DNA of 7,607 bases from Candidatus Neomicrothrix sp. UBA7884 (GTDB lineage Bacteria > Actinomycetota > Acidimicrobiia > Acidimicrobiales > MedAcidi-G1). A program made the translations under genes and the position numbers. Position 1 is the stretch's first letter. Each line of letters starts with the position of its first letter. Below the pieces are notes generated by a model. The model made no database searches and was not told the origin of the DNA. It worked only from the letters and a program-made list of their open reading frames with translations. Location: NCBI GenBank assembly GCA_002501135.1, contig DLRQ01000077.1:1-7607 (forward strand), in the 5' to 3' direction. Below, piece by piece: positions 1 to 5,694 of the stretch.

Positions 1-2
1 CT

Positions 3-845
3 TCAGCCCAGGCTCTCGCCGGGTTCGGTGTGTGCTCCCATGAGCCAGGCCTCGACGGGTTGACGCCCACGGCTCTCGGGCTGCACCTCGAGCAGGCGAA
101 GCGCTCCCCTGCCGGTCGCGACCGTGTCACCGAGGAGGGATCCGGGCACCGCGTCAACACCGTCGGCGAGCCGGGCAGCCCAGACCTTCAGGCGCCGCCC
201 CCGAAATGTCGTCCAAGCACCCCCGACACGCACGATCCTCTCCAGCTCACCTGCCGGCCGGGACCAGTCCAGCTCCAGGTCGGCCTGTCCGATCTTGTGG
301 GCGTAGACGGGCTCGCCCTCCTGTTGCGTGGGCTCACCCAGCCCGGCCCCCAGGGTCTCGGCCAAAAGGCCGGCACCGGCATCGACCAGGCTGTCCCGAA
401 GGGAGTCGGCCGTTTCATCGGGCCCAATTGGCACCTCGATGCTGGCAAAGATGGCACCTGTGTCGAGCTCGACATCGACAGCCATGACACACACCCCGGT
501 GGTCGTGTCGCCGGCGAGGATCGCCCGTTCCACCGGGGCAGCACCCCTCCAACGGGGAAGCAGGGAGAAGTGAAGGTTCACCATGGGAACGGCTTCCAGC
601 AGATCGGCCGGAATGAGGTGCCCGTACGCCACGACCACACCCAGGTCGGCGCCGCTGTCGCGGACCGCGGCCAGGTCATGGGCGACCGGCAGGCCCAGCC
701 CCAGGGCGGCCTCCTTGACGGGGCTCGGTGAAGGTTCGGCCCGCCTGCCACGGCGACGGTCCTCACCGGTCACCACGACGACGATGTCGTGGCCCGCCTC
801 GTGGAGGGCCAGCAGCGGTCTGACCGAGGCCATGGGGGTACCCAT
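3..845 (-). CDS. fmt: Methionyl-tRNA formyltransferase, start uncertain
   Basis: Transfers a formyl group from 10-formyltetrahydrofolate to Met-tRNA(fMet) in the cytoplasm, giving the initiator tRNA used in bacterial translation. Counting from the ATG at 845 (280 residues), the formyltransferase signature is clear: Asn90 and His92 followed by SLLPRWRG (94-101), and Asp128 in LDTG, matching the Asn/His/Asp catalytic set of the family. The C-terminal tRNA-binding domain shows YAHKI (181-185), LDWSRP (192-197) and GAWTTFRG (209-216). The family is usually about 305-320 residues, so this one is short. The first beta strand, normally M-R-L-x-F-x-G-T-P, is encoded just upstream as RRLAF before the ATG, so the ATG is probably not the true start. 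No ATG, GTG or TTG lies in frame there; CTG at 854 and ATT at 893 (inside the def end) are the candidates. It follows def by 38 bp and is probably co-transcribed with it. Function is confident, the 5' boundary is not. Confidence 0.93.
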   Translation of the reverse strand: MGTPMASVRPLLALHEAGHDIVVVVTGEDRRRGRRAEPSPSPVKEAALGLGLPVAHDLAAVRDSGADLGVVVAYGHLIPADLLEAVPMVNLHFSLLPRWRGAAPVERAILAGDTTTGVCVMAVDVELDTGAIFASIEVPIGPDETADSLRDSLVDAGAGLLAETLGAGLGEPTQQEGEPVYAHKIGQADLELDWSRPAGELERIVRVGGAWTTFRGRRLKVWAARLADGVDAVPGSLLGDTVATGRGALRLLEVQPESRGRQPVEAWLMGAHTEPGESLG

Positions 846-865
846 GAAGGCCAGCCGTCGGTGAT

Positions 866-881
866 GCGCCGGTGGAGGCGC
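866..881 (-). other. Short hairpin between def and fmt
   Basis: GCGCC (866-870) and GGCGC (877-881) form a perfect 5-bp stem around a 6-base loop. It sits between the def stop and the region where fmt translation should begin, where a ribosome-binding site would be expected but none is visible on the minus strand. It may be chance in G+C-rich DNA, or may affect translation of fmt. There is no T-run, so it is not a convincing terminator. Confidence 0.2.
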
Positions 882-883
882 GC

Positions 884-1420
884 TCAGAGCAATCGCAGTC
901 CACCGTCTGAGGTTGAGCGGACGACCGGCGGACCTGACAACGTCAGCTCCCGCAGCGCCCTGCGAGCGTCACGTGCCTGGTCCTCGTCGAGGAGGTCGAC
1001 GAGCAGAATACCGTCGAGGTGGTCCAGCTCATGCTGGAACAGGCGGGCCTCGAGCTCATCGGCCTCGATGGACACGTCTTTGCCGTTCAGGTCGACCCCG
1101 ACAATATGGATGGTCTTTGGGCGCAGGATCTCCCACGACAGCCCGGGCACCGAGAGACAGCCCTCTTCGAAGAGCCACTCGCCGTCGGATTCACGGATTG
1201 TGGGGTTCACGATGGCACCGGGCCCCTCGCCGAGGTCGTAGACGAAGAAGCGCTTCTGGACCCCCACCTGAGGTGCGGCCAGCCCCAACCCCGGGGCCTC
1301 GTACATGGTTTCGACCATCTCGTCGGCCAGACGCGCGAGGGCGCCGGTCAACTCGGTCACCTCGGTCGCAGGCTTACGCAGGACCGGGTCGCCGATGATG
1401 CGGATCTCCCGGGTGCTCAC
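884..1420 (-). CDS. def: Peptide deformylase
   Basis: Metalloenzyme (iron in most bacteria) that removes the N-formyl group from nascent proteins at the ribosome. All three family motifs are intact in 178 residues: GLGLAAPQVG (44-53; motif GxGxAAxQ), EGCLS (86-90; Cys88 is a metal ligand) and HELDH (130-134; His130 and His134 bind metal, Glu131 is catalytic). The N-terminus REIRIIGDPVLR is also typical, which supports the GTG start at 1420. The C-terminus after residue 145 is a short, variable, partly charged tail ending 38 bp before fmt, with which it forms the standard deformylase/formyltransferase pair. No clear Shine-Dalgarno precedes the GTG. A TAnnnT hexamer (TAGCCT, complement of 1427-1432) ends 6 bases before it, so a leaderless message is possible. 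Def is transcribed divergently from the methyltransferase gene at 1467. Confidence 0.97.
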   Translation of the reverse strand: MSTREIRIIGDPVLRKPATEVTELTGALARLADEMVETMYEAPGLGLAAPQVGVQKRFFVYDLGEGPGAIVNPTIRESDGEWLFEEGCLSVPGLSWEILRPKTIHIVGVDLNGKDVSIEADELEARLFQHELDHLDGILLVDLLDEDQARDARRALRELTLSGPPVVRSTSDGGLRLL

Positions 1421-1466
1421 GACGCAAGGCTACCGTCGGGGCCGTGAAGCCAAGAGGAGCGCCCGG
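1421..1466. promoter_or_regulatory. Divergent promoter region, def / rsmC-like gene
   Basis: These 46 bp are the only space between two divergent start codons, so promoters for both directions should lie here or extend into the flanking codons. Two TAnnnT sequences overlap: TAGCCT on the minus strand (complement of 1427-1432) and TACCGT on the plus strand (1431-1436). Each could be a -10 hexamer. I see no convincing -35 box for either, which is common in actinobacteria. The inference rests mainly on gene geometry. Confidence 0.35.
1455..1459 (+). promoter_or_regulatory. Ribosome-binding site of rsmC-like gene
   Basis: AGGAG within AAGAGGAG lies 7 bases before the GTG at 1467. It fixes that GTG as the start, although the reading frame stays open back to 1305 inside the antisense of def. 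Confidence 0.75.
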
Positions 1467-2102
1467 GTGACCGGCGACCAGCAGTACTGGACCAGCCGGC
1501 CCGAGGTCGGATCGCGCCCCGACCAGGTCACCCTGTTGCTACCCGACCTTGAGGTCAGCCTCGAAACCGACAGTGGCGTCTTCTCGGGCGCACGCATCGA
1601 CCGCGGCACCCGGTTCCTCCTGATGAAGGGACCCCAGCCGACCGAGGGCGCCGCCGAACTCCTCGACCTGGGGTGCGGCTACGGACCCATCGCCTGTGCC
1701 CTGGCAGCGCGCAGTCCCCGCTCACGGGTGTGGGCCGTCGACGTGAACGAGAGGGCGCTGGATCTGTGTCGCTCCAATGCCGCTTCGGCAGGCCTCGACA
1801 ACGTGGTCGTGACCACACCCGACGACATACCCGACGACGTGACGTTCAACGCCATCTGGTCCAACCCGCCGATCCGTATCGGCAAGGAGGCGCTGCACGA
1901 CCTGTTGTCCACGTGGCTCGACCGGTTGGCTCCCGGCGGCACCGCCCACCTCGTCGTTCAACGCCACCTGGGCTCCGACTCACTGGCCCGGTGGCTCACA
2001 GACGAGGGCTGGGCCACGCAGCGGCGTGCATCGCGCAAGGGCTTCCGCCTCCTCGACGTGGCCGCACGCCTTGTCACACCAACCGACAGGGGTCAACCGT
2101 GA
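1467..2102 (+). CDS. RsmC/YbxB-like class I SAM-dependent methyltransferase
   Basis: A 211-residue member of the 'methyltransferase small' (MTS) group, which contains 16S rRNA (guanine1207-N2)-methyltransferase RsmC and the shorter YbxB-type proteins. The SAM-binding fold is clear: motif I LDLGCGYGP (66-74), the acidic residue at the end of strand 2 in AVDVN (Asp92), and the catalytic motif NPPIR (133-137), the NPPx signature of N-methyltransferases acting on exocyclic amino groups. The N-terminal part (about 1-60) with TDSGVFS and RIDRGTRFLL matches the substrate-binding lead-in of single-domain YbxB proteins. At 211 residues it lacks the duplicated inactive N-terminal half of E. coli RsmC (about 340 residues). 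The start is set by the AGGAG at 1455-1459. Its stop overlaps the next start as GTGA, so the two are translationally coupled. An RNA guanine target is likely from the family; the exact base is not shown by the sequence. Confidence 0.88.
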   Translation: MTGDQQYWTSRPEVGSRPDQVTLLLPDLEVSLETDSGVFSGARIDRGTRFLLMKGPQPTEGAAELLDLGCGYGPIACALAARSPRSRVWAVDVNERALDLCRSNAASAGLDNVVVTTPDDIPDDVTFNAIWSNPPIRIGKEALHDLLSTWLDRLAPGGTAHLVVQRHLGSDSLARWLTDEGWATQRRASRKGFRLLDVAARLVTPTDRGQP

Positions 2103-2617
2103 AGAACCTCGACAGCACCGGCCTCAAGCGCCTCCACCGCGAGTGGCGACGGCGAACCGAGACCGATGTGGCGCTCCTGCTCGACAGCGTCCAGACGCCC
2201 TACAACGTGGGCGCCATCCTGCGTACCGCTGCCGCCTACCGGGTGTCGCACCTTTGGCTTGCCGGTGCCACTGCGGCCCCCACACATGCCAAGACCGCCA
2301 AGACAGCCCTCGGAACCGGCCGCTATCTCACCTGGACCATCACCGAGACAGTCGAGGAGGCGGTGGCCGACCTGACAGCGGGCGGCTACGGCCTCGTAGG
2401 AATCGAACTGTCCGACGGTGCCGTCCCCCTCCACGAGGTCCAGTTTCCAGACAGGACATGCCTGGCGCTCGGCCATGAGGACCGGGGCCTCTCCGGCGTG
2501 GTGCTCGAAGCCTGTGACTCCGTGGCCTTCATCCCACAGTTGGGAAAGGTCGGCAGCCTCAACGTCGCAGCAGCCGGAGCCATCGCCCTCTACGAGGTCC
2601 ACCGCCGGCTCTGGTAG
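2099..2617 (+). CDS. TrmH/SpoU-family RNA 2'-O-methyltransferase
   Basis: A 172-residue SPOUT (knotted) methyltransferase, expected to methylate a ribose 2'-OH in tRNA or rRNA using SAM. The three SpoU motifs are in order: motif 1 NVGAILRTAAAYRV (36-49; Asn36 and Arg42 conserved), motif 2 LGHEDRGL (124-131; Glu127), and motif 3 IPQLGKVGSLNVAAAGAIALYE (145-166; Asn155). Motif 3 reads SLNVA where most relatives have SLNVS. There is no N-terminal L30e-like RNA-binding domain as in RlmB-type enzymes, so it resembles stand-alone TrmH-type proteins; the target cannot be assigned. GTG at 2099 overlaps the previous stop by 4 bp and has AGGGG (2088-2092) 6 bases upstream, so I prefer it to any start further upstream in the same open frame, which would lie wholly inside the previous gene. 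The stop lies 6 bp from the stop of priA on the other strand. Confidence 0.9.
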   Translation: MKNLDSTGLKRLHREWRRRTETDVALLLDSVQTPYNVGAILRTAAAYRVSHLWLAGATAAPTHAKTAKTALGTGRYLTWTITETVEEAVADLTAGGYGLVGIELSDGAVPLHEVQFPDRTCLALGHEDRGLSGVVLEACDSVAFIPQLGKVGSLNVAAAGAIALYEVHRRLW

Positions 2618-2623
2618 CGGTGG
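2599..2623. terminator. Possible bidirectional hairpin between convergent genes
   Basis: CCACCGC (2599-2605) and GCGGTGG (2617-2623) form a perfect 7-bp inverted repeat around an 11-base loop. It covers the stop of the SpoU-family gene and reaches the base before the priA stop. Its position between two converging genes fits a shared terminator. No T-run follows on either strand, so it is not a canonical intrinsic terminator. Confidence 0.35.
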
Positions 2624-4486
2624 TCATGCCCGGGGTGGGTCGACCTCGATCCTGAGCCGGCCCTTGGGGCGCTCCACAGCGGCGAGCACCTCACTGAGCC
2701 GGTCATGGTCAGGCGCACGCACAAGCCAGGCCCCGTCACGTGGCCCCAGCAGGTCGACGCCTACAGGCGACCCCAGGTTGGCTATGAACTCCCCGGCCGG
2801 TTGGCCAGAGACCCTCGCCAGTGCTGAACAGGGCGGCAGGTTCAGGAATCGGCGGCGGGCCAGCTCAGGTTCCACCAGCCGTCCCGGGTCGGCATGCAGA
2901 ACAGCCTGGAGCACCTCGTGTTCGGGCATCCGGGTCTGGACGACGATCCGACCACCGGCGGAGCGACCTCCCACCAGGCGCGCCGCCCTGATCAGGAGGG
3001 CCATTGACTGTTCCGCCGCGCGCATCCGTGGAGCCAGGAGTTCCTGGTCGAACTCCAGGAACACGACCCTGGCTGCGGAGTCGACACGGTGCAGCACCGC
3101 CTCGGTTCCTACATAGACGGCATGTTCGCTGAGTCCGCCGTCGGGAATGTCGGTGTCGCCGGTGACCTCCAGCACCGGCCTGTTGGCAAGGGCCTCCAAC
3201 TCCTCGCGCACCCGCGCAACTCCTGCCCGCAGGTTCTTGAACCGTGTGCTCCCGCACTCGTCGCAGACCTGGGGGCGCCTTACATCGTCCACCGGGCAAA
3301 CCAGCGTGTCCTCGTCGTCCTGGATCATCGGCACCTGGTGCTCCTGGCACCGGACCAGGCCACCGCAGGCGTTGCAGGCCAGCAGGCGGGAGCGGCCCCG
3401 CCGGTTCAACACGCACACGACCGGGTCGCCCTCGACGCCGCGGAGCACGTCGACGAGCCGCTTACCAAGCAGGCCCGACCTGACCGGGTCGTCGTCGCGG
3501 CGGTCGTGCAGGTCCAGGATCGGCCAGCCGTTGCGTTCCCCGGTCCGGGAGGGAACCATCAGCTCCCCCCACCCGAGGGCCTCGAGGCTTGGCGACGGAG
3601 AGGTGAACACACAGGGAACACCGGCCCTGCGTGCCCTCTCGGCAGCTATGTCACGGGCATGCCAGGTCGGTGCCCGCTCCTCCTGGTAGGCCTCGTCGTG
3701 TTCGTCTACAACCACGACGGCGGCAAGGTCAGCCACCGGAGCCAGGGCCGCTGCACGGGAGCCGACCACCAGGCCGCCTGCAGCAGATCGTGCCCACTGC
3801 CGCTGGGCAAGAGACACAGGAAGACCCATCTCGTGCAGGCGGGCCGCCATGCGTTCGGCTGCAGGCACGGTGGGAAACAGGATCAGGGCATCTCCCCTAC
3901 GGGCGGCCTCGGTGGCCAGTGGTGTCACATCGGCTCCGGGCGGAAGCCGCACGACAGCCCGTGGAACCTCAAGGGCCCGGACCGCCCATATGTCGGTTGC
4001 CGGTGGAATGGTCGGCCTGGGCGGAGCCGGGGGCAGCGACTCGACCACATTTGGTGGCGAGGCCGTACCCAGGAGGCCGTTGAGGCGTCCGGCCCACCGG
4101 TGGGAGGCCCAGCGCACCAGCTCGATCACCTCGGGAGAAGGGCCCATGCCGCTCGACTTGGTGAGGCTCCGGAGTGCCACGCCAGGTGGTGGTTCAACGT
4201 TGTCCTCGACCACCCAGCCACCAACCCGGCGACCGGCGAGGACCATTCGGACCCTTGAACCGACAACCAGGCGCTCTCCACGTCCGTCATCGGCCCAGAT
4301 GGGTGGAACCAGGTAGTCAAAGGTGCGCTCCAGTGCCGCCACGTCTGGCAGGACGCGGACAATGCGCGAACCGGCCGGAAGGTCTGGTGGGGTCGAGTCT
4401 GTCCCTACGGCTGGTTCAGCCGGGAGCGGATCTGTTGCAGTTAGGTCCAGGTCGAGGCGCCCCTGGTCGGCCGTGCCGCCAGCCAC
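2624..4486 (-). CDS. priA: Primosomal protein N' (PriA), helicase-degenerate type
   Basis: PriA recognises stalled replication forks and reloads the replicative helicase. The 620 residues show the N-terminal DNA-binding region (about 41-100, VRVLPDVAALERTFDYLVP), a central region in the position of the helicase, a Cys-rich zinc region (about 370-412) and the C-terminal fork-binding part with GRIVVQTRMPEHEVLQ (512-527) and RRRFLNLPP (544-552). No Walker A GxTGSGKT is present, the Walker B equivalent reads DEHD (261-264) where helicase-active PriA has DEEH, and several helicase motifs are unrecognisable. This fits the actinobacterial PriA group, regarded as lacking helicase activity. Zinc ligand candidates are Cys371, 374, 380, 397, 408 and 411 plus His383, fewer than the eight Cys of E. 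coli PriA. The GTG at 4486 is 11 bp after metK and has no strong ribosome-binding site. The first 40 residues precede the conserved start and are low-complexity, so a later start cannot be excluded. Confidence 0.92.
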   Translation of the reverse strand: MAGGTADQGRLDLDLTATDPLPAEPAVGTDSTPPDLPAGSRIVRVLPDVAALERTFDYLVPPIWADDGRGERLVVGSRVRMVLAGRRVGGWVVEDNVEPPPGVALRSLTKSSGMGPSPEVIELVRWASHRWAGRLNGLLGTASPPNVVESLPPAPPRPTIPPATDIWAVRALEVPRAVVRLPPGADVTPLATEAARRGDALILFPTVPAAERMAARLHEMGLPVSLAQRQWARSAAGGLVVGSRAAALAPVADLAAVVVVDEHDEAYQEERAPTWHARDIAAERARRAGVPCVFTSPSPSLEALGWGELMVPSRTGERNGWPILDLHDRRDDDPVRSGLLGKRLVDVLRGVEGDPVVCVLNRRGRSRLLACNACGGLVRCQEHQVPMIQDDEDTLVCPVDDVRRPQVCDECGSTRFKNLRAGVARVREELEALANRPVLEVTGDTDIPDGGLSEHAVYVGTEAVLHRVDSAARVVFLEFDQELLAPRMRAAEQSMALLIRAARLVGGRSAGGRIVVQTRMPEHEVLQAVLHADPGRLVEPELARRRFLNLPPCSALARVSGQPAGEFIANLGSPVGVDLLGPRDGAWLVRAPDHDRLSEVLAAVERPKGRLRIEVDPPRA

Positions 4487-4497
4487 CCCGGTCAGTC

Positions 4498-5694
4498 TCA
4501 GTCCAGGCCCAGGTGGGATCGCACGGCATCGGTCCTGTCGGTCGCCTCCCACGGGAAGCCGTCGCGGCCGAAGTGGCCGTAGGCCGCTGTGCGCCGGTAG
4601 ATGGGGCGGCACAGGTCGAGCGCATCGACTATCGCAGCCGGTCGCAGGTCGAAGACCTCGTCGACGCACTCGGCAATGCGGCCCGGGTCGACGGCTTCGG
4701 TGCCGAACGTCTCAACCCGGATCGATACGGGACGCGACATGCCGATTGCGTACGCCACCTGCACCTCGCACCGGGAGGCGGCACCGGCGGCAACCAGGTT
4801 CTTAGCGACCCACCGGGTTGCGTAGGCAGCTGACCTGTCGACCTTGCTGGGGTCCTTGCCGGAGAAGGCACCACCACCGTGGCGGGCCATACCGCCGTAG
4901 GTGTCGACGATGATCTTGCGTCCGGTCAAGCCTGCGTCGCCGACGGGTCCGCCCACCACGAAACGGCCTGTCGGGTTCACGAGCACCTCGTAGTCGTCGT
5001 CCGCGAACTGCTCGGGTATTACCGGGCGGATCACGTGCTCGATCAGGTCGGGGCGGATCATGGAGTCGCGGTTGATGCCGTCGTTGTGCTGGGTCGAGAC
5101 GAGCACGGTGCGAAGCCTTACCGGTCGGTCTCCCTCGTAGTCGAAGGTGACCTGTGTCTTGGCGTCGGGCCGCAGGTACGGGATGGTGCCGGCCTTGCGG
5201 ATCTCGGCGTGGCGTTCGGCCATTCGGTGGGCCAGGTGGATCGGCAGCGGCATAAGCACGTCGGTCTCGCTGCAGGCATAGCCGAACATCATTCCCTGGT
5301 CGCCGGCACCCTGGAAGTCGAACTGGTCCCGAGCACCGTCGGCGGCGGTGCGGGACTCCTCGGACTTGTCGACGCCCTGGGCGATATCGGGCGACTGCTC
5401 GTCGATGGCCACCATGACACCGCAGGTATTGCCGTCGAAGCCGTAGTCCTCGCGGTCGTAGCCGATCTCGCAGATGGTCTGGCGAACGGTCCGGGGAATG
5501 TCCACGTAGGCCCTCGTGTGGATCTCGCCGGCCACTACACACATGCCGGTCGTGATGAGGGTCTCGCAGGCAACCCTGCTCTCGGGGTCATCAGCGAGGA
5601 GGGCGTCGAGAATGGAGTCGGAGATCTGGTCGGCCATCTTGTCGGGATGGCCCTCGGAGACAGACTCCGAGGTGAAGGTCCAGTTGTCACTCAC
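4498..5694 (-). CDS. metK: S-adenosylmethionine synthase
   Basis: Makes S-adenosylmethionine from methionine and ATP, releasing phosphate and pyrophosphate; normally a homotetramer in the cytoplasm. At 398 residues it has the usual length and all signatures: GHPDK (15-19) with the catalytic His16, GAGDQGMMFGY (129-139) and GGGAFSGKDPSKVDRSAAY (273-291), the last binding the phosphates and metal. The C-terminus PWEATDRTDAVRSHLGLD is also typical. The GTG start at 5694 overlaps the coaBC stop as GTGA (4 bp) and has GGAGAGGA 9 bases upstream; the protein then begins directly at the conserved strand NWTFTSESVSEGHPDK. The frame is open further upstream, but only as the antiparallel partner of coaBC coding sequence. 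It is translationally coupled to coaBC and 11 bp from priA. The product supplies the methyl donor for the two methyltransferases encoded nearby. Confidence 0.98.
   Translation of the reverse strand: MSDNWTFTSESVSEGHPDKMADQISDSILDALLADDPESRVACETLITTGMCVVAGEIHTRAYVDIPRTVRQTICEIGYDREDYGFDGNTCGVMVAIDEQSPDIAQGVDKSEESRTAADGARDQFDFQGAGDQGMMFGYACSETDVLMPLPIHLAHRMAERHAEIRKAGTIPYLRPDAKTQVTFDYEGDRPVRLRTVLVSTQHNDGINRDSMIRPDLIEHVIRPVIPEQFADDDYEVLVNPTGRFVVGGPVGDAGLTGRKIIVDTYGGMARHGGGAFSGKDPSKVDRSAAYATRWVAKNLVAAGAASRCEVQVAYAIGMSRPVSIRVETFGTEAVDPGRIAECVDEVFDLRPAAIVDALDLCRPIYRRTAAYGHFGRDGFPWEATDRTDAVRSHLGLD

Noticed and set aside
30..731. Open frame of 233 residues on the plus strand
   Set aside because: It is antisense to fmt, whose catalytic motifs are intact; the frame reads as low-complexity Pro/Gly/Arg text.
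1305..1466. Upstream extension of the RsmC-like frame
   Set aside because: It overlaps the def 5' end antisense, while a strong AGGAG marks the GTG at 1467.
1673..2098. Upstream extension of the SpoU-family frame
   Set aside because: It lies inside the RsmC-like gene in another frame and is Arg-rich without motifs; the 4-bp GTGA overlap with a ribosome-binding site is the better start.
3089..4258. Open frame of 389 residues on the plus strand
   Set aside because: It lies wholly antisense to priA, starts without a ribosome-binding site and shows no recognisable domain.
4487..4669. Upstream extension of the priA frame into metK
   Set aside because: These codons overlap the metK 3' end, are rich in Arg and Pro and carry no PriA features.
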